Origin: Candidatus Nanopelagicales bacterium
GTDB lineage: Bacteria > Actinomycetota > Actinomycetes > S36-B12
DNA length: 35,395 nt
NCBI GenBank assembly: GCA_021741645.1
Contig: JAIOXK010000010.1
Location: 1 to 35,395 of the forward strand
Direction of reading: 5' to 3'
Part shown: positions 15,183-23,051 of the stretch, piece after piece
Layout of the letters: each line of letters begins with the position of its first letter
How positions within the stretch are numbered: the first letter of the stretch is position 1
Notes under the pieces: model-generated
What the model saw: only the letters and a program-made list of their open reading frames with translations
Database searches by the model: none
Told to the model about the DNA's origin: nothing
Translations under genes and position numbers: made by a program

Positions 15183-16433
15183 ATGAAGAAGCTGCTGATC
15201 CTCGGCGGGGGAACCGCCGGAACCATCGCCGCCAACAAGCTGCGGCGCAAGCTGTCCGCGACTGACTGGGAGATCACCGTCGTCGACGCGGATGACAACC
15301 ACAGGTACCAGCCCGGGTACCTCTTCCTGCCCTTCGGCACCTACAAGCCATCGCAGATCACCAAGAGCCGCCGCAAGAACCTCACCAAGGACGTGCCCCT
15401 CGTCTACGGGGAGATCGATCGCGTCGAGGCTGACGAGAACGCGGTGCTCCTCACCGATGGCCGACGTCTGGACTACGACGTCCTGATCATCGCCTCCGGC
15501 GTCACGCCACGCCCTGATCAGACCGACGGCATGACCGGTGACCAGTGGGGCGACAGCGTCCACGAGTTCTATACCTACGAGGGCTCCGTGGCCCTGGCCA
15601 AGAAGCTCGAGACCTGGCCCGGTGGCCGCCTCGTCATCAATATCGTCGAGATGCCGATCAAGTGCCCGGTCGCACCCCTGGAGTTCGCCTTCCTCGCCGA
15701 CTCCTTCTTCAAGGACAAGGGCATGCGAGACAAGGTCGAGATGACCTACGTGACGCCGCTGCCCGGCGCCTTCACCAAGCCCATCGCGGCTCAGGCCTTC
15801 GGCAACACGCTGGAGGAGAAGGGCATCGCCGTCGAACCCGACTTCATGCTCATGGAGGTCGACAACGAGAAGAAGGCTCTTGTCTCGTATGACGAGCGCG
15901 AGGTTCCCTTCGACCTGCTCGTGACCATCCCCCTGAACATGGGCGCCGACTACGTCGCCAGGTCCGGTCTCGGCAACGAGATCAACCTCGTGCCGGTGGA
16001 CAAGTTCACCCAGCAGGCCAAGGCCCACGCGAACATCTTCGCCCTCGGCGACGCCAACGACATCCCGGCCTCCAAGGCCGGCTCCGTGGCGCACTTCGAG
16101 ATCGACATCTTCGTCGAGAACTTCCTGGAGTACATCCAGGGCAAGGAGATGACCCACAGGTTCGACGGGCATGCCAACTGCTTCATCGAGACAGGCGGCA
16201 AGAAGGCGATGCTCATCGACTTCAACTACGACTGGGAGCCGCTTCCCGGCAAGTACCCCGTCGCCGGCATCGGTCCCATGAGCCTGCTCAAGCAGACGCA
16301 TCTGAATCACATCGGCAAGCTCGCCTTCCGCTGGATGTACTGGAACATGCTCATCCCCGGCCGACCCATGGGGCTGCCGCCGCTGATGTCGACGTCCGGC
16401 AAGCGAACCGACCTGGTCACCGCCGAGAAGTAG
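15183..16433 (+). CDS. Sulfide:quinone oxidoreductase-like flavoprotein
   Basis: A 416-residue FAD protein of the SQR/NDH-2 superfamily. It opens with the dinucleotide-binding GGGTAGT motif (8-14), has IIASGVTPRPD (102-112) and the second FAD motif FALGDANDIPASKAGS (286-301). Two cysteines at SQR-like positions, Cys161 in IKCPVAPLEF and Cys333 in ANCFIETGG, could form the catalytic redox disulfide that accepts sulfide sulfur; no third cysteine is present. The C-terminal amphipathic region (LAFRWMYWNMLIPG) fits membrane-surface association and quinone reduction. The following tusE and dsrE genes strengthen a sulfur role. No ribosome-binding site is obvious before ATG 15183. A polysulfide- or other thiol-oxidising activity cannot be excluded. 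Confidence 0.85.
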   Translation: MKKLLILGGGTAGTIAANKLRRKLSATDWEITVVDADDNHRYQPGYLFLPFGTYKPSQITKSRRKNLTKDVPLVYGEIDRVEADENAVLLTDGRRLDYDVLIIASGVTPRPDQTDGMTGDQWGDSVHEFYTYEGSVALAKKLETWPGGRLVINIVEMPIKCPVAPLEFAFLADSFFKDKGMRDKVEMTYVTPLPGAFTKPIAAQAFGNTLEEKGIAVEPDFMLMEVDNEKKALVSYDEREVPFDLLVTIPLNMGADYVARSGLGNEINLVPVDKFTQQAKAHANIFALGDANDIPASKAGSVAHFEIDIFVENFLEYIQGKEMTHRFDGHANCFIETGGKKAMLIDFNYDWEPLPGKYPVAGIGPMSLLKQTHLNHIGKLAFRWMYWNMLIPGRPMGLPPLMSTSGKRTDLVTAEK

Positions 16434-16494
16434 GCGACGACCACACACCAGCAATCACGACACACCCAAGACCCGATCAAGCAAGGAGAACGAG

Positions 16495-16809
16495 ATGCCC
16501 ACCACCACCATCAACGGCCACGACGTCACCGTCGACGACGAGGGCTTCATGACCGTGTACGACGAATGGGACGAGGACACCGGCAAGGCGCTCGCCGAGG
16601 CCATCGGTGTCGACATGACCGACGAGCACTGGCAGGTCATCCGCTTCCTGCGGAATGACTTCAAGGATCAGGGCGCAACGCCCACCATTCGCCGCGTCTC
16701 GACTGCCGGCGGCGTCGACACCAAGAAGCTGTTCCAGCTCTTCCCCAAGAAGCCGGCCAAGAAGATGGCCTACATCGCAGGCCTTCCCAAGCCTGCCGGC
16801 TGCGTCTGA
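16495..16809 (+). CDS. TusE/DsrC-family sulfur carrier
   Basis: A 104-residue protein of the DsrC/TusE/DsvC family, which moves sulfur as a persulfide on a flexible C-terminal arm. The C-terminus IAGLPKPAGCV carries the invariant penultimate Cys103. The second arm cysteine used by true dissimilatory DsrC, expected at position 92, is alanine here (KKMAYIAG), so it cannot make the intramolecular disulfide/trisulfide and resembles TusE. ATG 16495 has an AAGGAG ribosome-binding site. It is 61 bp after the SQR-like gene and 12 bp before dsrE, clearly one operon. Likely role: accept sulfane sulfur from SQR or the DsrE protein (inference). Confidence 0.88.
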   Translation: MPTTTINGHDVTVDDEGFMTVYDEWDEDTGKALAEAIGVDMTDEHWQVIRFLRNDFKDQGATPTIRRVSTAGGVDTKKLFQLFPKKPAKKMAYIAGLPKPAGCV

Positions 16810-16821
16810 GAGGCCAGGACA

Positions 16822-17331
16822 ATGACTGCAACGCAGGACATGCTCGTCCCGTCATTCGATGACGAGGTCGAGACCGGTCGCAAGCTCGCCATCATCATCT
16901 CCAAGGGCAGCCTGGACATGGCCTATCCAGGCCTGATCCTCGGCAATGCCGCGCTGGGTGAGGGTGTGGAGGTGGAGCTCTTCTTCACGTTCTGGGGATT
17001 CGACATCATCACCAAGGGGCGCATGGAGCACCTGAAGTTCTCGCCCGTCGGCAACCCCGCGGCTCACATCCCCGCAGCCCTGGCGCCGATCCCCGGCATG
17101 ACGTCGATGGCAACGCACATGATGCACAAGTCCCTGGAAGAGTTAGAGATCCCCGACGTGCCCGAGTTCCTCGAGCTCGTCAAAGCCTCGGGGGCGCGGA
17201 TCTGGGCCTGTCGCCTCAGTGCCGACATGAACCACCTGTCGGCAGACGACCTGTGGGATGGGGTCGACGGCATCATCAACGCCAGCGACTTCATCGAGAT
17301 GACGGACGGTGCGCAACTGCTCTTCATCTGA
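16822..17331 (+). CDS. DsrE-like (DsrE2-type) sulfurtransferase
   Basis: A 169-residue protein with the DsrE/DsrF-like alpha/beta fold: KLAIIISKGSLDMAYPGLIL near 21-40, VEVELFFTFWGFDII near 49-63, and the single Cys130 in IWACRLSADM. That cysteine sits where DsrE2-type proteins keep their persulfide-carrying residue (typical ACQMSMD motif); the surrounding MSMD is changed to LSAD. It is predicted soluble. As third gene of the sqr-tusE-dsrE operon it likely passes sulfur to or from the TusE-like protein. It faces the convergent PstS-like gene across a hairpin at 17359-17388. Confidence 0.85.
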   Translation: MTATQDMLVPSFDDEVETGRKLAIIISKGSLDMAYPGLILGNAALGEGVEVELFFTFWGFDIITKGRMEHLKFSPVGNPAAHIPAALAPIPGMTSMATHMMHKSLEELEIPDVPEFLELVKASGARIWACRLSADMNHLSADDLWDGVDGIINASDFIEMTDGAQLLFI

Positions 17332-17358
17332 AGGGCGAGTCGATCCGCGATGGAGCGG

Positions 17359-17388
17359 GAGCGCGGTTGCTACTCAGCGACCGCGCTC
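17359..17388. terminator. Convergent terminator hairpin
   Basis: GAGCGCGGT (17359-17367) pairs with ACCGCGCTC (17380-17388), with further inner pairs closing on the loop TACTCA. It spans the stop of the minus-strand PstS-like gene and lies 28 nt after the dsrE stop, so it can serve both convergent operons. Confidence 0.6.
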
Positions 17389-18626
17389 TCGGCCTCCTCG
17401 GGGGTCATGCCCTCGTCGATCTCGGTGTCGACGATCTGCTCATCGACAGCTGGGTTCTGGGGAGCTTCGCCCTCAACTCCTGGCACTGTGACCTTCAGCG
17501 GCAGGAAGGTCTGCACCCGGATGGGCTCGGGCAGCGGCGTGACCCCGAACGTCTCAAGAGCGCCCTGTCCGGCCAACCGGACGACGTACTGCGTGAAGGC
17601 TAGAGCGCCCGGGTCTTCGGGCGCATCGCAGGTAAGCAGGTGCGACACGCCATTCACCGGCCACCCGACGAGAGGCTGTCCGTCGCCGAGCACGATCTTG
17701 GACGAGGCGACATCAAAGTTGCCCTCGACTGGCACGCCACCCACAGCAGGACTGGCGAACATGCTGCCCGTATCCGGGTCTGTGGTGATGCTCATGGCCC
17801 CTGAGCCCACCTTGTACAACTGAACGTCGTCAGCCGTGACCACGAGCTCACTGCCATCGTCCAAGGTCACGGGGAGATTCGCGGTGGGGATCACATTCGT
17901 GAACGATTGGAATACCGGCATGACGCTGATCGCGCTCTCAACGAGAGTCAGCTCAGAGATCAGGTCCATCGATGTGGGGAACGTCTGGCCGCCGTCGAGG
18001 GTCTCCACGGTTCCCGCGGGCCACTCCTGCGGCACCTCGTTCGCAAGCCAGGTCGTCATGGCCTGCACCGCACCGCTCGGACCCTCTAACTCCATGAGCG
18101 CGAACTCCGGCAGCAGCGTGAGATCGAAGTCGGGATTGGCCTCCACGATCAGCGGGTCCTCCCACGATGTGATCGTGCCGTTCAGAATCCCGGCCACGAT
18201 GGTGGGCGTCATGACGATGCCCTCCAGACCGATGACGTTGTAGGCCATCGAGACGGGGTAAGCGAAGATCGGCACCACGATGGTCTCGCCCGTACTGCAG
18301 TTGTCTGCGGCGAACGAGTCGATGACGTCCTGACCTGGCGTGCGATCAACCAGAGCCACCGGTGCGGGATCGGACTGCGGCACCTCGATGACTGTCGTCT
18401 CGGGGCAGACCCCGCTGAACGCCATCCCCACGGCGTCCATGGAGCCGGCGAAAGCCTCAGGGACGGCCACCTGCACCTCACCGGGCACGCACACGATCGA
18501 CGATTCCGCCTGAGCTGCAAGTACGTCGGGCGGAAGCGGCGGGGTACACGCCGCGACCGTGACCACTGCTGCACCCAGAAGAGAGGTGAGGACGACGCCT
18601 CGGGTCTTGACGGACTGCCGAGACAT
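17370..18626 (-). CDS. Divergent PstS-like substrate-binding lipoprotein
   Basis: A 418-residue exported lipoprotein: signal peptide with lipobox VAAC (Cys27 from the 18626 start), then a periplasmic-binding fold resembling PstS. Compared with canonical PstS, the phosphate-loop SSGTT is replaced by GPSGAVQAM, and the mature part has four cysteines besides the lipidated one, probably two disulfides. The C-terminus is an acidic tail (PAVDEQIVDTEIDEG). I prefer ATG 18626 (AAGGTGAGG ribosome-binding site); ATG 18641 would add five residues. It lies 52 bp after pstS and is probably co-transcribed. It may bind phosphate differently, bind another oxyanion, or act as a sensor; these are inferences. 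Confidence 0.75.
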   Translation of the reverse strand: MSRQSVKTRGVVLTSLLGAAVVTVAACTPPLPPDVLAAQAESSIVCVPGEVQVAVPEAFAGSMDAVGMAFSGVCPETTVIEVPQSDPAPVALVDRTPGQDVIDSFAADNCSTGETIVVPIFAYPVSMAYNVIGLEGIVMTPTIVAGILNGTITSWEDPLIVEANPDFDLTLLPEFALMELEGPSGAVQAMTTWLANEVPQEWPAGTVETLDGGQTFPTSMDLISELTLVESAISVMPVFQSFTNVIPTANLPVTLDDGSELVVTADDVQLYKVGSGAMSITTDPDTGSMFASPAVGGVPVEGNFDVASSKIVLGDGQPLVGWPVNGVSHLLTCDAPEDPGALAFTQYVVRLAGQGALETFGVTPLPEPIRVQTFLPLKVTVPGVEGEAPQNPAVDEQIVDTEIDEGMTPEEAESAVAE

Positions 18627-18678
18627 CGTCCTCACCTTCATCTTCGCTCTGGGTTCAAGTGCTGCTGTTGCTGATGTA

Positions 18679-19734
18679 CTACTGGATCTTCAGAACGAAC
18701 TCACGAGCCTTGGCGAGCACCTTGCCGCTCACCGGCACGTAGCCGAGGGAGGCTGCGCGTGAGGGTCCGCACTTGGCCAGCGTGTAGTCCCAGAACTGGC
18801 GAACACCAAGGCCGTTCGGGCCCTTGCCATCGGTGCGGGCGAGCCCGTAGCTGAAGATGGCGATCGGGTAGGCGCCCTTGGCCTTGACGTTGTAGTTCAG
18901 GCTCACGAGGCCGTTCGCCCCGATGTTCGTCTGGTTTCCGAGTGCCTTGGCGGCAGAGGCCGACGACGGGGCAACGAACTCGCCCAGCGCATTCTGGATG
19001 CGAGCCGAGGGGTAGCCCTTGGCGTCGCCCAGGTCGACGTAGCCGATGGTGCCTTCCTTGGCGAGCACGTTGGCCATGACGCCGGAGTTGCCCTTGCCTG
19101 CGACCGAGTTGGCCGGGGGCTTGCCACCCGGGAATGCCGTGCCCATGTCGTCCTGGACCTTCGGGAAGATCGTGGGCGCCCAGGCGTTCAGGTACTGAAG
19201 GAAGTTGTTCGTGGTACCCGAGGAGTCGGAGCGGTAGGAGATCGTGATCCCCGTCGCCGGGAGCGACTTCGCGATACGCGGGTTATCCTTCTTGATCTCG
19301 TTCGCGTTCCACTTGGTGATCTGGCCACCGAAGATCTTGGCGAGCGTCTTCTGGCTGAGCTGGATGGACGAACCCAGGGTGCGACCGGTCTTCGGGTTCT
19401 TCAGGTTGATCGGGGTCGTGACCGCACCGCCGATGGCCGGGATGTACTCCCATTCGAAGGTCGGCTCACCTGACGAGTACTTGCTGTCCGTCATCGCCGT
19501 GACGAAGGTGCCCTTGGCGAAGTTGCCCTTGCCCGTGCCCGAGCCGGTAGAGGTGTAGGTCACGCTGAAGTTGCTCTGCGACGCATTGAAGTCGGCGGCG
19601 CACTGCGAGATGAAGACGTATGGGAACGAAGCGCCACCAGCCGGGATCTTCTCCTCGGCCAGAGCGGGGGCCGCCAACGCGACCGTGGACATGGCCACGG
19701 CGGTGGAGGCGATGATCGCGAGAGTGCGACGCAC
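18679..19734 (-). CDS. pstS: Phosphate ABC transporter, substrate-binding protein
   Basis: A 351-residue phosphate-binding protein. The N-terminal signal peptide ends ALA before EEK and has no lipobox, so it appears to be a secreted rather than lipidated form. Canonical PstS motifs are present: GGASFPYVF, STGSGTGKGNF (phosphate contacts) and the SDSSGTTNNFLQYL loop. Two cysteines in the mature protein could form a disulfide. GTG 19734 is preceded by AAGGAG. The 128-bp spacer upstream holds four PHO-like units (19832-19867) that overlap the pstB stop, so pstS can be induced on its own despite lying downstream of pstB. The leader also contains a small GGAGCG/CGCTCC stem. Confidence 0.94.
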   Translation of the reverse strand: MRRTLAIIASTAVAMSTVALAAPALAEEKIPAGGASFPYVFISQCAADFNASQSNFSVTYTSTGSGTGKGNFAKGTFVTAMTDSKYSSGEPTFEWEYIPAIGGAVTTPINLKNPKTGRTLGSSIQLSQKTLAKIFGGQITKWNANEIKKDNPRIAKSLPATGITISYRSDSSGTTNNFLQYLNAWAPTIFPKVQDDMGTAFPGGKPPANSVAGKGNSGVMANVLAKEGTIGYVDLGDAKGYPSARIQNALGEFVAPSSASAAKALGNQTNIGANGLVSLNYNVKAKGAYPIAIFSYGLARTDGKGPNGLGVRQFWDYTLAKCGPSRAASLGYVPVSGKVLAKAREFVLKIQ

Positions 19735-19831
19735 TGGAATCTCCTTATATCTGGGAACTGGAACGCTTCGAAACCTAAGGAGCGATGTTGACGCTCCGGT
19801 GCGTCCTCGATGGCATCCAGGCGTTGCTCAA

Positions 19832-19867
19832 GTGAACAATCCGTGTACCGGTGAACAGCGGGTTAAC
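19832..19867 (-). promoter_or_regulatory. PHO-box-like repeats before pstS
   Basis: Plus-strand hexamers GTGAAC (19832), GTGTAC (19843), GTGAAC (19851) and GTTAAC (19862) form two pairs with 11-nt spacing, 8 nt apart. On the coding strand they read GTTAAC, GTTCAC, GTACAC, GTTCAC, matching direct repeat units of actinobacterial PhoP. Confidence 0.65.
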
Positions 19868-20714
19868 CGAATCTGCCATTCACGTAGTCGAGGGTGCGCT
19901 GATCCTGGGGGTTTCCGAAGATCTCCGTCGTCGCCCCCTGCTCGACTACGTGCCCGGGCTCGTTCTCTGCCGCAAGGAAGAAGGCTGTGTAGTCCGAGAC
20001 ACGAACAGCCTGCTGCATGTTGTGCGTGACGATGATGATGGTGACGTCCTTCGAGAGCTCGCGGATCGTCTCCTCGATCTTCAGGGTCGAGGCCGGATCA
20101 AGCGCCGAGCATGGCTCATCCATGAGCAGGACGTGCGGCTGCACAGCGAGTGCACGAGCAATGACCAGTCGCTGGGCCTGTCCGCCGGAGAGCTCGCCTG
20201 CCGCCGCGCCGAGGCGGTCCTTCACCTCGGTCCACAGTCCAGCAGAGGTCAGGGTCTGCTCGACGATGTCGTCGTGGTCGCTGCGCTTCATGCCGGAGAG
20301 CTTGAGCCCGGACAGGACGTTTCCGCGGATCGTCATCGAGGGGAACGGGTTCGGCTTCTGGAAGACCATGCCGATCTTGAGCCTGATGTGCACGGGATCG
20401 ATGTCGCGGTCGTAGATGTCCTTGCCCTCGTAGAGAACGGAGCCGGCCAGAGCTGCTCCAGGAATCAACTCGTGGAGGCGGTTCAGCGTGCGAATGAAGG
20501 TCGACTTTCCGCAGCCTGACGGACCGATCAGCGCGGTAACTGTCTGCTTGGGAAAGTCGATATTGACACCCTCAAGCACCTTGCGCTTGCCGAACCAGAC
20601 GCTCACGTCGCGGGCGGACATCTCGGTCTCCTTGCGGACAGGAGCAGAGACCTCGCTGTCCATCAACTCGACCTCACCGACCTCATCGAGGCTGCCGAAC
20701 TCTGCGGTGGCCAT
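19863..20714 (-). CDS. pstB: Phosphate ABC transporter, ATP-binding protein
   Basis: A 283-residue ABC ATPase that powers phosphate import through PstCA. Walker A GPSGCGKS (64-71), Q-loop FQKPNPFP (118-125), signature LSGGQ (175-179), Walker B VLLMDEP (195-201) and the switch histidine in IIIVTHNM are all present. An acidic N-terminal extension of about 30 residues precedes the ABC domain (MATAEFGSLDEVGEVELMDS). The ATG at 20714 follows GAGGAAGG and lies 13 bp after the pstA stop; an upstream reading into pstA is not homologous. No phoU is adjacent. Confidence 0.95.
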   Translation of the reverse strand: MATAEFGSLDEVGEVELMDSEVSAPVRKETEMSARDVSVWFGKRKVLEGVNIDFPKQTVTALIGPSGCGKSTFIRTLNRLHELIPGAALAGSVLYEGKDIYDRDIDPVHIRLKIGMVFQKPNPFPSMTIRGNVLSGLKLSGMKRSDHDDIVEQTLTSAGLWTEVKDRLGAAAGELSGGQAQRLVIARALAVQPHVLLMDEPCSALDPASTLKIEETIRELSKDVTIIIVTHNMQQAVRVSDYTAFFLAAENEPGHVVEQGATTEIFGNPQDQRTLDYVNGRFG

Positions 20715-20727
20715 GGTGTTCCTTCCT

Positions 20728-21810
20728 CTACTTACTACTGAGTCGGCCCCGGCCGACGACGCGGGCGATGACAAACAGGATACCGACGAGGACGATGAGA
20801 ACGAGGGCTGAGGCCCAGGCCCGCGCGACCGCATCGGGGTAGGGCAGTGCCACATTGTTGAAGATGTACGTCGGAACGGCTGCGATCGGCCCACCGAACG
20901 GGTTCACGATCGTGGAGTCCGCATAGCCGGATGCCAGCAGCAACGGTGCGGTCTCGCCGATGACTCGTGCCACGCCCAGAATGATGGCTGTGATGATGCC
21001 CGTGCGTGCTGCCGGAAGTACGACCCGGAACACGGTGCGAGCCCGGGTCGACCCGAGTGCCAGGGCTCCCGTGCGCAAGTCGTCAGGCACGAGTTTGAGG
21101 ACCTCTTCGGCAGTGCGTGCCACCGTCGGGAGCATGAGAATCGCGTATGCCAGGCCACCGGCGAAGGCCCCCTGCTCAAATGCGCCGGTCGCCACGATGA
21201 TGGTCAAGACGAACAGGCCGGCCACCACCGAGGGAACGCCGGACATCGCCTGAACGAAGAAGCGCACATAGGGCACCGCCCGCCCGCGGACCTCGGTGAT
21301 GTAGATGGCGGTGGCGATGCCGATCGGTACGGCGATCAGTGCGGAGATGCCCACGATGAGGAGGGTGCCGAGAATCGCATGGCCAATGCCGCCGTACTCA
21401 AGCGGCGTACTGGGGCTGACGTACACGTTGTTCTGGTAGATGAAGTGCGCGCTGAGTGCAGAGAATCCACGGACGATGAGGGACCCGATGACCGAGATCA
21501 GGATCACGAGGCTGAAGATCGTCGCGCCGATGGCATTGACGATGATGACGGAGTCGAGGATCCCCCGCTTGCCGCGAGTCGCAAACGCCGCGAAGCCGGA
21601 TGCGATCAGCTGCAGTGGCAGGTAGACGACGGTCATGAGCAGGGCCCCGGGGATATCTCCCCAAATGAAGAGAGCTCCCACGATCACGAGGGGAATCAGC
21701 GTCGCCAGCACCACGGACCAGGTGAAGACGGGCGTCTTCTTCCGCCACGGGTGCTGGATCCGCTGCTCCTGAAGGGCTGGCAGACTCTCAGCGTCAAAGG
21801 TGATCGTCAC
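20728..21810 (-). CDS. pstA: Phosphate ABC transporter, permease PstA
   Basis: A 360-residue inner-membrane permease. The C-terminal BPD_transp_1 domain has the EAA-like loop DDLRTGALALGSTRARTVFR and family motifs SGVPSVVAG and GVARVIGETAPLL. The protein begins with a cytosolic stretch, then extra N-terminal helices (about 28-50, 55-78, 88-115), making it somewhat longer than enterobacterial PstA, as is usual in actinobacteria. The GTG at 21810 overlaps the pstC stop as GTGA. Confidence 0.94.
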   Translation of the reverse strand: MTITFDAESLPALQEQRIQHPWRKKTPVFTWSVVLATLIPLVIVGALFIWGDIPGALLMTVVYLPLQLIASGFAAFATRGKRGILDSVIIVNAIGATIFSLVILISVIGSLIVRGFSALSAHFIYQNNVYVSPSTPLEYGGIGHAILGTLLIVGISALIAVPIGIATAIYITEVRGRAVPYVRFFVQAMSGVPSVVAGLFVLTIIVATGAFEQGAFAGGLAYAILMLPTVARTAEEVLKLVPDDLRTGALALGSTRARTVFRVVLPAARTGIITAIILGVARVIGETAPLLLASGYADSTIVNPFGGPIAAVPTYIFNNVALPYPDAVARAWASALVLIVLVGILFVIARVVGRGRLSSK

Positions 21811-22775
21811 TTCTGCAGCCTCCCTGTCCGTGCGACGATGAGGTTGGCGATGACGTTCACGATCAGTGTCATCACGAAGAGGAAGAACCCTGCTGCGAGC
21901 AGAAGGCTCAGTTCGAACTCTCCCGAGACCTCACCGAAGCGCGAGACGATCAGGGTGGCCACCGATCCACCACCGGACTCGATGATCTGGTACCAGTTGA
22001 CCTCGAACACGATCTTGAGAACGAAGAACACTGCGATCGTCTCTCCGAGGGCACGACCGAGGCCGAGCATGACTCCGCCCACGATTCCGCCTCGCCCGTA
22101 GGGAAGGGCGACGTAGCGGAGCATCGTCCACATCGATGAGCCGAGGGCCTCGGAGGCGTTGATGAGGTCCGGTGGCGTGCGGGCGAGCACCTCGCGCGAG
22201 ACCGACGTGATGATGGGGATCATCATGATCGCCAGGACGAATCCGGCGATGAATGGTGTCCCGAGGAAGTTCCCGCTCGTGTTCTGGAAGATCGGAATCC
22301 AGCCCAGATACTGGTTCAGCAGGCGCTGCCACTCCTCGGCCGACGGGTTGAGGATGTAGAACGCCCACAGGCCGAGGATGACCGAGGGAATGGCCGCCAT
22401 CAGGTCGATCAGGTTGGTGAGAGCCGTCGCCACTCGTTTGGGTGCCAGGAAGACCATGAAGATGCTCAGGAGCAAGGAGGCTGGCACCGCGATGACCAGA
22501 CCCACGACGGCCAGAAGGATCGAGCCGTAGAGCATGCCCCAGATGCCCGCCGTGGGCGGATCGGTGTTGATATCCCACGCAGTGGTCGTGAGGAACGACA
22601 GTCCCTGAGACTCGAAGGCGGGGATGGTCTGGAGGCCGAGGAACACGGCAATCCCAGCCAGCACAGCGAGCGCCGTGAACGCGGCAAGCGTCACGGTCCG
22701 GTTGAACACCCGGTCGCCCCGGTGGGATGTGGCCGCGGACTTGAGGTCGCGGTACTCGGTCTCCGTCGAGGACAT
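21807..22775 (-). CDS. pstC: Phosphate ABC transporter, permease PstC
   Basis: A 322-residue membrane permease, partner of PstA. About six transmembrane helices; conserved motifs include AAIPSVILGLWAFYIL, the EAA loop INASEALGSSMWTMLRYVALPYG and GLGRALGETIAVFFVL. The ATG at 22775 opens the pst operon. Two PHO-box-like arrays (22819-22858 and 23023-23039) lie upstream, consistent with phosphate-starvation control. The operon is ordered pstC-pstA-pstB-pstS, with the binding protein last rather than first. Confidence 0.95.
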   Translation of the reverse strand: MSSTETEYRDLKSAATSHRGDRVFNRTVTLAAFTALAVLAGIAVFLGLQTIPAFESQGLSFLTTTAWDINTDPPTAGIWGMLYGSILLAVVGLVIAVPASLLLSIFMVFLAPKRVATALTNLIDLMAAIPSVILGLWAFYILNPSAEEWQRLLNQYLGWIPIFQNTSGNFLGTPFIAGFVLAIMMIPIITSVSREVLARTPPDLINASEALGSSMWTMLRYVALPYGRGGIVGGVMLGLGRALGETIAVFFVLKIVFEVNWYQIIESGGGSVATLIVSRFGEVSGEFELSLLLAAGFFLFVMTLIVNVIANLIVARTGRLQK

Positions 22776-22818
22776 GACGGGAGCGTCGTGGAGACCGATG
22801 GACGATGCCCCACGGGCC

Positions 22819-22858
22819 GTGAAACGTGAACCTACTGCAACATGAACACCCGATGAAC
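22819..22858 (-). promoter_or_regulatory. PHO-box-like repeats before pstC (proximal)
   Basis: Plus-strand units GTGAAC (22826), ATGAAC (22842) and ATGAAC (22853); the last two are 11 nt apart and a partial GTGAAAC precedes at 22819. On the coding strand they read GTTCAT, GTTCAT, GTTCAC, 45-85 nt upstream of the pstC start. Confidence 0.65.
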
Positions 22859-23022
22859 ACCCTCCAGGGCGGGGTCATCGCCGCTTCACCGTCTGGGCCA
22901 CGGGCGCCATCACGGTGCCTGATCACGCTGCCTGACGGCGCTTCCTGCTGATGTCGGCTGATCTTGGCTGCGCGCACATCCTCGGTTACCGGGAACACAT
23001 CCCAGGAGCTGGAAAGCGTTGG

Positions 23023-23039
23023 GTTAACTCAAGGTGAAC
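23023..23039 (-). promoter_or_regulatory. PHO-box-like pair before pstC (distal)
   Basis: GTTAAC (23023-23028) and GTGAAC (23034-23039) on the plus strand are spaced by exactly 11 nt. The pair lies just after the stop of the preceding gene and about 250 nt upstream of pstC. The remaining 22859-23022 spacer shows no clear feature. Confidence 0.5.
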
Positions 23040-23051
23040 GCAGGTGGCCTG

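Noticed and set aside
15126-16454. A 442-codon open frame on the minus strand opposite sqr
   Set aside because: Composition is Val/Gly/Glu/His-rich without motifs, and it runs against the sqr gene and the terminator; a codon-bias shadow.
16495-17331. Dissimilatory sulfite reductase-linked (Dsr) pathway
   Set aside because: No dsrAB or other Dsr enzymes are present, and the DsrC-like protein lacks the required second cysteine.
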